Source: Humulus lupulus
Lineage: Eukaryota; Streptophyta; Magnoliopsida; Rosales; Cannabaceae
Length of the DNA: 64,000 nt
Direction: 5' to 3'
Assembly (NCBI RefSeq): GCF_963169125.1
Contig: NC_084802.1
Location: 23,467,107 to 23,531,106 of the forward strand
Positions 1 through 11,495 of this stretch are shown here, one piece after another. The first letter of the stretch is position 1, and each line of letters begins with the position of its first letter. The position numbers and the translations under genes are program-made. Under the pieces are notes generated by a model that worked only from the letters and a program-made list of their open reading frames with translations, was not told the DNA's origin and searched no databases.

Positions 1-261
1 CATAAAGGACAAAGGATTTTTTGTAAATTTATTTGAGAAATATGTATTTTAAATTCTATACACAAAGAAAATTGGAGGGACCCGAGCCACCAACCACCAT
101 GGCAGCAGCCTGAGCCCCTCAGCCACAAGGCTGAGTCGCACGCACCAGCCAAAGGTGCCCCCTGCGCGCGTGTGACATGTTAGCGACGACATGTCTCCCC
201 ATATGACTATCAGAGGTGACTTTGGGTATTATTGGGGGCGACGACCTTTTTTGTTGTAGTG
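1..261. mobile_element. Possible terminus of a CACTA element, truncated by the window edge
   Basis: The block ends with TTTTTTGTTGTAGTG at 247-261. Its reverse complement begins CACTACAACAAAAAA, the typical start of plant CACTA (En/Spm) transposons. The preceding 200 bases are GC-richer than the flank and contain short repeated GACGAC motifs, as subterminal regions often do. The other terminus lies outside the window, so no target duplication can be tested. It could be a chance match or a solo fragment. Confidence 0.4.
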
Positions 262-308
262 TAAACTGTGAATTACATCTAGTTTGGGCTGAAGCATATT
301 AAAAAATA

Positions 309-734
309 GGGATAATAGCGGCAAGAATATCAAATACTTTCACTTATATACCAATTCTTTTTTTTTCAGTGGCAAAAATATCAAATCTTTATTAATAGTT
401 TCATTTAAGTACCAATTATTTTATTTTGGCGGCAACAATATCAAATTTTTATTAATAGTTGCACTTAAGTACCAATTTTTTTTTTTTTGTCATCGCAACA
501 ATACAAAATATTTGCTAATTTTAAAAGATAATTATTTCAAAATATTCCTTGAATAATTTTTAAAATGTATAAAAACTAATTTTAAATTATTAAAATCTAA
601 AAAATTAAATGGAAAAATAAAAAGAATAAAAAAATGGAATTTATATTTAAGGGTAAATATTAGTAGATTTGGTATTATTGTTGTAAATATTCCTTAAATT
701 ATTTAAAAAAAATATATAAAATCAATTTTAATTT
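309..734. repeat. Left arm of the inverted-repeat element, with tandem subrepeats
   Basis: Three degenerate copies of a unit of about 60 bases (starting near 309, 367 and 425) are followed by AT-rich sequence. The arm pairs with 12754-13110 in inverted orientation. It ends exactly at the AATTT target duplication (730-734) of the Tat-1 insertion. No gene is present. Confidence 0.65.
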
Positions 735-1511
735 TGTTACACCCAAATTTCGACATAGTCATATATGAATCTCGAAATGTAGGCTCGTAAAGCGTAAGCT
801 CGAAAATGACTAGCAGTGGCTGAGCACTTGTACAAATTTGCATGATTCCTGACCTGTTCTTGTTGGCGATCGAGCACAAGTTTAAAAGGTTCGAGCTTAA
901 GCATTAAGTTCAAAAGAACAATTTTTCTCTGATGCATATGGGTGTTATTTGAGCCGTAGTTGCAAGCTCGAAGATGTCGGTCTCTGAGATTGAGCTCGAT
1001 GAAATCACTGGCTAAAGATGAGGCTGACTAGAATAACGAGCTTGAAGTGATTGGTCGATCTCAAAAGGCGCTTTAACCTCACGTTCGAGGTTAGCTACGC
1101 GTTTTGCACACAACAACTGTTAGGAGATCCATATTCCTTAGGGATTTTTTGTTATCTGGTATTAAATCCCAATTATCGTGGGATATTATGCATTTAATGT
1201 ATTTATTTACATTTATTTTAAATCAATATAATTGGTTTTAACTTCCTTGAATCAGTGGAAGATATTCTACTAACCAAGTCTACAAATAGCCTGGGGAATT
1301 TCATTTGTAGACACACAATATTGTACTGAGAATACTCTGTTGAATTGCTCTAAGAAAGCTTTGAAAGAATTTCACGAATCAATAATATTGACTCGTGGAC
1401 TAGGCATATTTTAACTACTGAACCACGTAAAATTCCTACTGTTCTTTTCTTATTTCCTAAATCTTTGTTGAGTGCTTTGTAGATTTAAGTTGACGAAAAA
1501 CAGCTTCAACA
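735..1511 (+). repeat. 5' LTR of Tat-1
   Basis: This 777-base direct repeat matches 11973-12748. It begins TGTTACACC and ends TTCAACA. The shared block around 780-850 (AAAGCGTAAGCTCGAAAATG) is nearly identical in both copies. CTACAAATAGCCTGGG near 1280 is TATA-like and precedes a region that should hold the transcription start. Confidence 0.95.
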
Positions 1512-1533
1512 GTTTGGTGCTTTCATTGAGAGC
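1512..1533 (+). other. Primer-binding site of Tat-1
   Basis: Immediately after the LTR comes TTTGGTGCTTTCATTGAGAG. The identical motif occurs in Tat-2 next to its 5' LTR (41710-41731, reverse complement). Its position identifies it as the tRNA primer-binding site. I do not assign the tRNA. Confidence 0.8.
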
Positions 1534-1581
1534 ATTAAGCAAATCTTTGGATTGTTTAGTTAAAAACCTCCCGCATTATTA

Positions 1582-4069
1582 ATGGCCCCCACGAACAACC
1601 AAGGTGCTGGTGGGCGACCATTGCTCCAAATACCTGAGGAACAAACTCCTCACACTGAAGATTACCCACGGAGGCCTGGGAAGCAACCAATGACAGAGCA
1701 CGGCCCAGACGAGGGGAGTGCATCATCTGACTCCCGAGGGCCGCCTGCTCCTAGGCCTGACGAGGACCTCTATTATAATCCTGAGAGGTATATTCCTATC
1801 GTGGAATTGGAGAATCTCCAACTACATCAACAATTGGCAGAGGCCACAAGGTGCAATGAAGAATTGGCTAGACAAGCTGCTAAGGTCCAGGCATCACCCT
1901 GAAGGCCCAGATGACATCCCCGCGGGAGCACGACTGCCAGGAAGCCAAACAAGGGGCTCAGCAGGCCCAGCCAAGGCCAAGGGAAAACACTGGCAATGAA
2001 TTCCCTAGAAGGAATACTCAAGCCAATACTACTGGCAACTCGACTGTGGAGGTAACTGCAGGAACATGGAATAACCGAGCTCCCCCAGCATCTTAGAGCT
2101 CTAACCCTGAATCTGTCAGAAATAACTCGGAACCAGTTTGGGTCAATTCTGGGACTTTTAGGCCCAACAATGGGAGGCCACTACCATCGCCTATAAGGTA
2201 TCCACCATCTCCTATAAAGACACCCCTCACCACTCAGCTGCTCATAAGAACCGGGCAGGGGAGCCTGCACCACAAAGGCCATCCTGCAGTGGCAGTCGAG
2301 ACGGGAATCATCGAACTCGACTTGGACACGGGATCGAGCGAAAGGCAACCCGAGGACATAGGGCTGCCCAACCAGTGGGAGGTTACATGTCAAGATCGCA
2401 AACAACTAGAGAAGGAAGGCCTGTGGAAGATCCACCTCGTAACTATCAGGCCCATCAACCAGATTGAAACGTAGTTTTATGAGTGGGAGCTTAGACCTGA
2501 CTAGGTCTGTAAGCGTATATGATACCTAACCCAAGAATACTGGGAATTATGGCAATAATCCTGATCTTGAAGATCATCTGAACTAGAACCGGGGGCAGGC
2601 CAATCTCGCAAACCCCGATTTACGCAATCATTTGAACAACCGAAAAGAACCTGTGCAGCCGATATATGGGAATCAGTATAACCCTATGCGGGGGCAGGGA
2701 GTTGAAGTTTTTATAAAAAATAACCAGCTACCCCAAGCACAAGCTCAGCCTCCAGTGATCTTAGTCCAGGAGAGAATTAATCAGCTTGAAAGAATGTTCA
2801 ATCTCCTTCAGAATGAAAGGAACATTGACAAGGTTGATGACTCCGATGAGGAGCTCGAGCCTTTTTCTCCACATATTTCAAACACTCCATTCCCTCATGG
2901 GTTCAAGATACCCCATGTAGCCTTATTTGATGGTAACTCAGACCCATATAGCCACCTGAGCACATTTAATACCATTATGCAAGCCAACAATGTTGGCTAC
3001 GAGCTCAATTGCATGTTATTTTTGACCACTTTGATAGGACCAGCAAAAAACTAGTTCGAAAAATTCAGAAGACATTCGATCTCATCTTGGGATCAGTTGG
3101 CGTGGGAATTCAAAAAACAAATGAAAGCCATGGTAGGCGTCAAGCCCGAAGCCTCGACCTTGACCAATGTCAGACCACAACTAGGTGAATCGTTGAAAAG
3201 TTACCTCGCGAGGTTTAACATAGATGTGGCACGAGCCCGCATTGTCAACGGCGGTGGTCACCTTATGGTTATACAAGCTGGTATATTACCAGGAAGTCCC
3301 CTTTGGGATGATATGCAGAGAAAACCGATAAGGACAATAACCGAGTTCAACAAAAGGGCTCATATATTTATCAATGTAGAGGAGGCGAGGTCAGCATTAA
3401 AACTGACCCCTCAACCCATAACTACAACGATGAATGTTAACTCAGCCTCGACCTCGGCTACCCCATCATCGTCATAACCCTCAGGAGATAACCCTTCAAA
3501 AAGGAAGAAAAATGAAGGGAATAACTCTGAGGCAGACCGGGGGGAGAAGAAGGGAGACAAGTATTTCTTCGTTTATACGGTTTACACCGAGCTCAATAAG
3601 ACTCGGGAAAATATCTTCCTTACAAATGAGAATCAGGTCCCATTTAGACAGCCTGACCCAATACGAAATCAGAAGTCAAAGAGAGACTCCAACAAGTACT
3701 AGAGATTGCATCGGGACGTCAGAAATACCACTGATGAATGCCGACAACTGAAAGATGAGATCGAAGGCTTGATCTCAAGAGGATATTTCGGGCAGTACGT
3801 AAGAAACCAGAATACTAATCAAGCATCGTCTGGACAAAGGGCAGCATCTATGCAACCTGCCCAGTAGAATAACAATTCCTAAGCAAGGGAGGATGATTGA
3901 CCTCCCCAAATAGATGGGGAAGATGTGGTAACCATCTCCGAGGGACCGCACCTTGCCGGATCCAGCAGAAATGCCTAGAAGAGACATGTAAACGAGCTCA
4001 AAACTAGAGACAGATCTCCCTACGAGCTTGAACCACGATCTCCAAAGCAACAAAGAGTTGAATCTCAAC
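1582..4069 (+). pseudogene. Tat-1 gag, broken by stops and frameshifts
   Basis: This is the remnant of the capsid/nucleocapsid gene of Tat-1. The N-terminal part (1582-1902) contains the block YNPERYIPIVELENLQL, which parallels YTAVEMENAQLRSQL in Tat-2 gag. The retrotransposon gag core is at 2632-3477, with VALFDGNSDPYSHLSTFN and RPQLGESLKSYLARFN. A zinc-knuckle region near 3690-3760 reads as a damaged CX2H-type motif: the first Cys is replaced by a stop in front of RLHRDVRNTTDECRQL. At least five in-frame stops or shifts separate the pieces. The end, VNELKTRDRSPYELEPRSP, matches the C-terminus of Tat-2 gag and runs straight into the reverse-transcriptase thumb at 4070. It cannot make a full-length Gag. 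Confidence 0.85.
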
Positions 4070-4580
4070 GAATGGTGGCCTTAAGTAGGTTTATTTTAAA
4101 ATCTACAGACCGATGTCTTCCATTCTTTAATCTTTTGAGAGGGGGCAAGAAGTTTGAATGGTCGGATGAGTGTGAACTAGCATTCCAAAACCTTAAAAAA
4201 CACCTCGTCGAGCCACCAATCTTGTATAAACCAATCATAGGGGAAATCTTATACTTATACCTCGCCACAACCGAGCATGCCATTAGTGTAGTACTTGTCT
4301 AGGATGATAAGAAAGTACAAAAGCCCATATACTACGTCACCAAGAGGTTATTGGGGGTAGAATCGAGATACCCATAAATGGAGAAACTTGCTATGAGCCT
4401 AATGCACGCATCTCGAAAGCTTCGACCCTATTTCCAAGAACATCATATCCATGTGTTAACTGATCAACCGTTAAGATGTATTATCCAAGCCCGGAGCATC
4501 TGGGAGATTGTGAAATAGGCTGTCGAGCTCAGACAATTCAAAATCACCTATCACCCTAGAACAACACTCAAAGGACAGGC
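4070..4580 (+). pseudogene. Tat-1 reverse-transcriptase C-terminus and first RNase H
   Basis: The first open stretch, MVALSRFILKSTDRCLPFF (4072 on), matches the end of the RT connection region in Tat-2 (TALSRFISKSTDKCLPFY). RNase H sequence follows (LYLYLATTEHAISVVLV, then KPIYYVTKRLLGVESRYP) with internal stops. Fingers, palm and the YVDD catalytic motif are absent, as is the protease that should precede them. This segment therefore lies downstream of an internal deletion and has no polymerase activity. Confidence 0.88.
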
Positions 4581-5045
4581 TTTGGCAGATTTCATTGTTG
4601 AGTGTATAGGTATCTCCAACGAGAAAGACGTAACCCCAGCTCGTGAGCTGTGGAGACTTTACGTTGATGGATCCTCTAAGAAAATGGGTTGGGTAGGAAT
4701 TATTCTAATCACCTCAACAGGAAATCGCTTCCATTCGGCGCTAAGGTTTGGCTTTGAGGCATCAAACAACGAGGCTGAGTACGAGGCATTGTTAACAGGT
4801 CTTCGGATAGCCGCTGAGCTTAAAGCTAAAGCCATCCATTGCTATAGTGACTCATAGTTGGTAGTTAACCAGGTCCTGGGTGAATATCAGGCTCATGGCA
4901 TAAAAATGGCAGCTTACCTGGAGAAAGTTAAAGTAGCATTTTGGGGGTTTGAGTTCTACACTATAGAACAAGTTCCTCGAGAAAAAAATTTGAATGCAGA
5001 TACATCGGCCAGGCTCACCACAACCAATGAAGCTGACACACTAAA
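4581..5045 (+). pseudogene. Tat-1 second (archaeal-type) RNase H
   Basis: Translation shows LYVDGSSKKMGWVGIILI, NNEAEYEALLTGLRIA and HCYSDS followed by a stop, then LVVNQVLGEYQAHGIKMA. These are the D, E and D positions of an RNase H fold and align one-to-one with Tat-2 (FVDGSSNENGSG, NNKAEYEALLAGL, CFSDSQLVVNQVLG). The stop at 4855-4857 replaces the Gln of SDSQ. An extra RNase H before integrase is a known feature of Tat elements and is thought to derive from plant-type RNase H. The reading frame is broken, so the copy is inactive. Confidence 0.88.
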
Positions 5046-6330
5046 TTGGTCCCAGTAGAATTCTTACTAACCCCGAGCATAATCGAGCCTGAGGAAGAAG
5101 ATATAAACATGATTGAATCGCAACCCACCTGGATGAACCCGATAGTTGACTACCTCAAAACTAGAAGTCTCCCAACACACCAAAACGAGGCTAGAAAGCT
5201 TATGTACAAAATACCGAGATATACCATTTTGGAAGGAAAATTGTACAGAAGGGGATACTCTATGCCATTACTTAGGTGTGTAACTCCCCCCAAGGCAAAG
5301 CAGATTTTGGAAGAAATCCATGAAGGATTTTTTAGAGACCACATCGGGGGGCATAGCTTGTCAAAAAAAAGTGATTAGGCAAGGGTACTTCTGGCCAATA
5401 GTCAAGGCATACTCATTCGAGTACGTCAAGCGTTGTGATAAGTGTCAACGGTTCGCTTCGATACCGCGAGCTCCACCCACGGAGCTTACTATGATGAGCT
5501 CCCCATGGCCATTCGCGATATGCGGAATCATCCTCATTGGCTCCTTGCCAACTGGAAAAGGTGGAGTAAGATATGTTGTAGTCGTTGTCCACTATTTCAC
5601 AAAATGGATCGAAGTCAAACCCTTAGCCACCATCACCTCGAAGAAAGTCCTAGATTTCGTAGTGAAGAACATCATCTGTAGAAACAGGATGCCCAGGAAG
5701 ATCGTGTCGGATAATGGGACCCTGTTAATTTGTTTACACACTTTTGCAAAAAGAATGAGATAATAAAAAGTTTATCCTCTATGCCCCATCCCCAAGCTAA
5801 TGGCCAGGTCGAAGTAGTTAACAAAAATTTAAAAAGTTCTATGAAGAAAAGGCTAGAAGAAGCAAAGGGGAGATGGCCAGAGGAGCTGCCTCAAGTCATG
5901 TGGGCATATAGAACAATGACAAAAACCTCAACGAGGCATACCCCTTTCTCCCTGGCTTATGGGTGCAAGGCCATGTTGCCCATCGAGGTCAAAATCCCAA
6001 CCATAAGGCGTGACGCATATGACCAAACCTCGAACCAATATCAGCTTGAAGAAAGTTTGGACCTCATCGAAGAAAGACGAGATGAAGCCTAGTTGAAAAA
6101 CGCTGCATACCAGCAAATGGCTACGAGATATTTTAACAAGAGGGTCTAAGATAGGATATTTGGATTGGCCACACGAGACCCATCTGCTGGGGTGCTTGGG
6201 CCTAATTGGGAGGGACCCTATCAGATTAAGTCCATTATTCGACCTGGAGTTTATAAGCTGGCGAGGTTGAATGGAGGACTGGTTCTGTGAGCTTGGAATG
6301 GTGAACATCTACGACCTTATTACCAGTAAT
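5046..6330 (+). pseudogene. Tat-1 integrase
   Basis: This is the integrase remnant at the end of pol. An HHCC zinc module is visible around 5310-5450 (ending YVKRCDKCQRFASIP) with a frameshift near 5370. The catalytic core follows, with GVRYVVVVVHYFTKWIEVK and IVSDNGTLL, then HPQANGQVEVVNKNLKSSM after a further frameshift near 5745. The first catalytic Asp is lost: Tat-2 has WGIDLVSALP where Tat-1 has CGIILIGSLP. The C-terminal part (to about 6330) includes PNWEGPYQIKSIIRPGVYKL. Two acidic residues of the DDE triad remain recognisable, but the enzyme would be dead. Confidence 0.9.
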
Positions 6331-7258
6331 GTATGAATGATGTTTATTCGTTTTAACCAAGCGTGTTTTTTATTTTTATCAATAAAGTACTAAATTTCAT
6401 TCAAATGTTGTATTTTTATTGTTATACTTTTTTGCAAGCCCTCAAAATTCAATAACCTAATATCACAATCATAGGATATTAAGGGGGCATAAGTGGTATA
6501 CAATCACACCATAGGCTCGAAAAAATATAACATAAATAAAAAGTAACTCTAATAACAATGTTTGGATTATTAACCCGACATGAAGAAAACAATAAGTGTA
6601 TGGATCATTAACCAAACACGCGAACTAAACAAGTCTGGACCAAACCAGAAAAACCTAATCGACAATCAAAAGATGGAATTCTAGATAAACCAACTATAAA
6701 CTATACGTCGAAACTAGGGCTGTAAATTTTTGCAAACAAGTATCGACCTCGCAACCTCGAGACCATACTCGAGGATGAGGAAAAGTAATTGGAAAAACAA
6801 AATATGACTGGACTAACAAGGTTACATACTAGTTGAGTATTTTTTTCAAATACATGGTAAAAGTAAAGTTTGACCTTGATAATAACGAAGTCAAACATGG
6901 ACATTTCAGATAAACTATGCATGAATGTATTGAAATTCGAACTTAAACCCAACGTATGTTTGTATGAATAAACAAATATAAAAATAGGTCCTTATTCATA
7001 ACATGCTCGGAATATTTCGACCCAAAAATATGATGCATAGTATTGAGGTAAAAAGCTAAAGGTAGACAATGTGCAAAAAGGCTTTCAAGCCAAAAAATTG
7101 AAAGCATAAAAACTACTATTAAGATATAAAATCATAAGATAATTAAAATAGCTCAGAATCGAGCTATAAATTGTCTTTGCCCCAAGGGCACAAAAAAATA
7201 TAATTAAAAAAGTTATAATGGGTCTCAGTCCATGATTTTGATTTCAAGGGTTAGTTGA
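6331..7258. other. Post-pol non-coding stretch of Tat-1 with a PPT-like tract
   Basis: No credible coding sequence was found. A G-rich tract, TATTAAGGGGGCATAAG (about 6477-6493), lies 150 bases after the end of pol and resembles the element's own polypurine tract (GAGGGGGCAAAA). Tat-2 has the same arrangement at 35183-35205. The rest is AT-rich, and the antisense gene ends just beyond the Cassandra insertion to the right. Confidence 0.6.
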
Positions 7259-7632
7259 TATAACTCCCTACGTCACTATGGTTGCTTCCTGGAATGACGA
7301 CTGACCCTGCAAACCAACAAGAGTCTTTCCAGCGTGTTTTGTTCTCACTCGCACGCTTCCTGGGAAAACTTCCCAGGAGGTCACCCATCATGTGACTACT
7401 CCAGGTCAAGCATGCTTAACTTTGGAGTTCTCAAGTGATGGGCTATCGAAAAAAAGATGCATCTTATTGGCATAGGTAGTACCCATCAATCCATTTAAGC
7501 CCTCTTCAACTATGTAGTCCCATACCTACACAGTCTTAGAATAATCACACTTGACCTTCCCCAGGCGATGTGGGATTGCACAGTTTTTACCTGATCTTTC
7601 CCTCTGCAGATCACGAGATTTTAACTGTCATA
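7259..7632 (-). repeat. Left LTR of Cassandra (3' LTR in its own orientation)
   Basis: The 5S-like core is at about 7336-7444 on the minus strand. The terminal dinucleotides have decayed: TATAACTCC stands where the other copy has TGTAACGCC, and CATA where the other has CACA. Confidence 0.88.
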
Positions 7633-7703
7633 ATCACCCTCCCTTAGGGGTTCGACGTCCTCGTCGGCCACACTTCCGGCTGGATCAAGGCTCTGATACT
7701 ATT

Positions 7704-8077
7704 TGTAACGCCCCACGTCACTATGGCAGCTTCCTGGAATGACGACTAGCCCTGCAAACCAACACAAGTCTTTCCAGCGTGTTTTTTCCTCACTCGCACG
7801 CTTTCTGAGAAAGCTTCGCAAGAGGTCACCTATCATGAGATTACTCTAGGTCAAGCACGCTTAACTTTGGACTTTTCAAGTGATGGGCTACCGAAAAGAA
7901 GATGCATCTTGATGGCGTAGTTAGTACCCATCAATCCATTTAAGCCCTTTCCAACTGTGTAGTTCCATACCTACACAGTCTTAGAATCATCACACTTGAC
8001 CTTCCCCAGGCAATGTGGGATTGCACAGTTTTTACCCGGTCTTTCCCTCTGCGGATCACGGGATTCTGATTGTCACA
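7704..8077 (-). repeat. Right LTR of Cassandra (5' LTR in its own orientation)
   Basis: This copy keeps intact TGTAACG and TGTCACA termini. The 5S-like core is at about 7785-7887 on the minus strand. The adjacent primer site (about 7690-7703) reads AGTATCAGAGCC on the minus strand. Confidence 0.9.
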
Positions 8078-8097
8078 GTTGCCTCTTCATCCGCAAT

Positions 8098-10549
8098 CTA
8101 TGAAGCCTCCATCGTCTCCTCAGCCTCAAGCCTAGCCTCTTCCTCCTCAAGTCGAGTATACCATTTAGCAACAAATTCTATCTCCAGGCTAGCAAGGAAG
8201 CTGGTGTCGAGGTTAGGGTTGTTAGCCCAAATTCGATACATCACCATGTCTATGGTGCGATCCTTTTTGGTCTTAAACTCCTCAAGAAGACGAGCCTTCT
8301 CGCCCTCGATAACCTCAAAGGTCATCTTCTTCTCTTCTTCCAGCTTTCTGTTGAGTTCCTGAATCTTCTTGATCTCGGAGCCCCTGGCCTTGACCTCTTT
8401 CAAGGTCGCTTCCAGCTTTAATTCAAGTTTGGGAATCCTTTGGACCTCTTTCAAGGTCAGTTCCAGCTTCGACTCAAACTAAAGAATCCTTTTGACCTCC
8501 GTATCCCTTGCTGCAATTTCTAGTTGGGCTTCCTTGAGGTTGTCCTCGAGCCTCAACCAGGCATCTCGAGCCTCCTTCGCAAGCTCTTTGCTCGCTCTAA
8601 CCTCGCTATACAGCAATAATTGTGCTAAACAAAGGAGATGAATGCCTACACAGAAAAAAAAATAAAAGGGTCAAGGTCAGCAAAGTGTGAATCAGAGATG
8701 GGGCTAGGAAAAATGACTAACTGAGGAGAACAACTCGCCCCTCTTGTCGAAAAGAGTGTTGGCGTCTCGATAAGAGGTTAGGAATTCCCATTGTGGGGCC
8801 TCAAGGTTGCTTAAACTTTGACCCATGTGGATCAACGCATCAGAACCGAGATTGACTCCAGGGGTTCCAACAGCACTGTCGACAACAAATTCGGGCACAT
8901 AAGTCGAGATTGACAGGAAGCAGTCTCGTATGGGAGCTTGGACTCGAATTGCTTGGGCTACAACGGGAGGCACGACCTCGAGGCTAAGTGGCATGACTCA
9001 GCCCGACCTGGGAAGGCATTGTGGGTTCAGCAACATGACTTGGGTTTAATGGCACCTAGGTCGGGGGGACCACCTGGGTCTTATTGGACAACTTAGAGGG
9101 GCGACCTCCCTTCGGTGACACTCTTTGGCGTTTGTTCGCCATCGAGGCCACAAGCTTGTTAAGCAAATTGTCCAAGTCTGAGTCCATGTCATCTGAAAAA
9201 CAAAAGATTGTATGTAAGCAATCAGAAAAAGGTTATTATAGGAAATAAGACTCCAAGAAAAAAGAAACATAACTGGTATTTTCGGCCGAGCTTGTGCTCG
9301 GAGACCAAGAAATTTCCCTATCTTCTGATGACTCTAAGGGAGTCCCCTCTCTATAAGTGGGGGATAGTCTCGAAAGGTCCATATATACATTGGTTCCATA
9401 CAATACAACTACCCCATCCCAGACCTCATTTAAACTATACATGGTCTGGTATTTTTCTAGCCATCTATCGAACCTATGAACTCTAAGGTAAACCCTTGAC
9501 CATGCTAAGAAGTTATCCCTAGGGTCCTCGAACTGGATCATCACGTCAGGCTCTTACTTAAGTAATGACAGAGACCTAATGGAGTGATCCAACACTACTT
9601 TACCTCCATCCACCGAGCTCATTGAGGCCTTGTCATGGGCTTCATTGCCTGAGACTGGTCCCTCGTGTAGGTGGGAGGCAGTGGCACGGGGTTGCGAGCC
9701 CGAAGGCCTCCTCTTGGGGGAAGTTTAGTGGTGGGTATTGGCACATCTTCCCACCTCAAGTATTTTTGAATCCCTGAATCATCCATGGACTCACCTTCGC
9801 CTAAAAGGCCACAAGCTCGAATCTTGTCTTCATGGAAGAGATAGGTGAAGGACCTTCGACCATAAGGGAGCTGGAGAATTGCTGCCCTATTTCCTTCATG
9901 GCCTTTGTTGGAGTAGGCCGGTGATAGTTGGATGCAGGCAAGAATGGATTAAATATTTCGAGCTAAATTGTTCAAAGAAAAATAGAAAAGACATGTTGAA
10001 TTACTTACGAATGCGTTGGAAGGAGTAGAATTGGGAAGGAGAGAGCCCATCCATCCAAAAGAATATCGTCTTGAAATTTGGAGGATGGTTTGGGATGTCC
10101 TCGAACAACCGCTTCTCCTTCGGGTAGCTCGACAGGTAGTAGAACCCATCTCCTCCGTGAGCTCGAGAAGGGTTGCTCTTGAGGCAAAAGAGATACAATA
10201 TATCTTGTGTTGATGGCTCGTCCCACTTCATTTCGTGGTACAACGACCTTAGGGCTGACAAGACTTTGAAAGAGTTTGGTCTGAAGTTGGAAGGGGGCGA
10301 GGCCGGCATAATCCAAGAAATTTTTGAAGTAGCTTTTCAGGGGAAGCAGGGCCTAGTCCTCATATGTTCACGACTCCAGGCGTTGAGCTTGACCTTATGA
10401 TTGGGATTTCCATCTCCTGGGGCATAGAAACTCCTTTCGTCAGAGGTTGCAAGAAGGCACATCAGCGTACCAGAAAAGCTTAAGGTCGTGGTAGGCCAGT
10501 AGCTCGGAGATATGACTAGTGGAAGTAACCGAGCTCCAGTAGTGCTCAA
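8098..10549 (-). pseudogene. Tat-1 antisense gene (aORF): N-terminal transposon-protein domain plus coiled coil
   Basis: A gene of unknown function lies between pol and the 3' LTR on the strand opposite gag-pol. Coding pieces from N to C terminus are 10549-10001 (one internal stop), 9544-9236, 8994-8704 and about 8630-8098. The first contains DILYLFCLKSNPSRAHGGDG and a following NFKTIFFWMDG block. They align with the Tat-2 copy (NILYFFCLKASPEQRGRGDG; DFKDQFFMSKG) and resemble the Pfam family called 'putative gypsy type transposon'. The last piece is a Glu/Lys-rich coiled coil followed by MVMYRIWANNPNLDTSFLAS, which aligns with MLYQCWVFNLDGDFSFLGAD in Tat-2. Gaps between pieces fit introns. 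Stops show it is no longer intact. The domain family is an inference from remembered patterns. Confidence 0.7.
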
Positions 10550-11495
10550 CCTTGAAAAACTCCTCCTTCGAGGTAGGACTGAGAGAGCCTATGAGGTGGC
10601 TGGACGTGTTGAAGTACCCTCCATTAGGGTGAATGAAAGCTCACCAGGTGGAAAGGCGACGGTGACTTTAAGTTATGGATCTAAGGGAATAGGTCTGATC
10701 TCAGGATCCGGGTCAGGATAGACTGCGAATCAGAGTCTCTTCCTTTTCCTTTCCTCGACCTCGTCGATTTGGCATCGGAAGTGAGCTCGTATGTCTTCTT
10801 GTTCGCACCTTTCTTCTTGCTCGCATATTAGTCGTTGATTCTGTGTGAATGGCGATTCAGGACTGGGAGTTGATGAATGGTAAGGGATGGCAAGCTTGGC
10901 CCCCCACCAATTTTCTGAAGACTATGATATCTAACAAGAAAGAAAAAGGTGAGGGTCCATAATTTTAAATTGGAAAAATTTATCTTGATAACTCGAGTTG
11001 TAAGCTTGAGATAATGAGATTGCCTCAATCAAGACTGAAGGCTTGAAAGGGCGAGATTAGCTCGGATGTCTATCCTGAACTATTGTAAAGTTTGGGCATC
11101 AAGAATGCACCCACGTGAGAGTGGGATGGATACTATCAATTCGAAACAAGAGAATCCCAGATTTCCAGCGAAAAAATTGGCAATTACCCGAAAAGGCTAT
11201 GTTTTCAGGATTCATGCATTAAAACCCTAATCCAAAACCTTATTTCTTAAGTCACACGAAACTTACGATTGAAAATACCCCATAACCAGAAAAAACTTCA
11301 TTTTTACATGTTTCTACCCAAATTTTTTGTGGTCTGAACCGTTATTCAAATCTACCCAAATACAAATTTTTAATACAAAGAAAAGCCTTAAAAATATGGT
11401 AGAAACCAGAGAAATATTCTCATGAACAGATGAAACACGTTAATATATATATATATATGTATCTACGCATACTGGAGGAAGATCAGAGAACTTAC

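Larger units (their letters stand above)
7259..8077 (-). mobile_element. Cassandra-type TRIM retrotransposon with 5S-rRNA-like LTRs
   Basis: Two 374-base direct repeats (7259-7632 and 7704-8077) flank a 71-base interior. Read on the minus strand, the LTR ends GTTACA and is followed by AGTATCAGAGCC (initiator-Met-tRNA-type primer site). A purine tract AAGGGAGGGTGAT precedes the 3' LTR. Each LTR contains a 5S-rRNA-like segment with AAGTTAAGCATGCTTG (A-box region) and GATGGGTGACCTCCTGGGAA (C-box region). Flanks GTTGA (7254-7258) and GTTGC (8078-8082) form a 4/5 target duplication. These features match the published Cassandra family, which has no protein genes. It lies about 20 bases beyond the stop of the Tat-1 antisense gene. 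Confidence 0.92.

Noticed and set aside
7336..7444. 5S rRNA gene on the minus strand
   Set aside because: The 5S-like segment occurs twice inside LTRs of a Cassandra element and carries indels and substitutions. It is a retrotransposon component, not a ribosomal gene.
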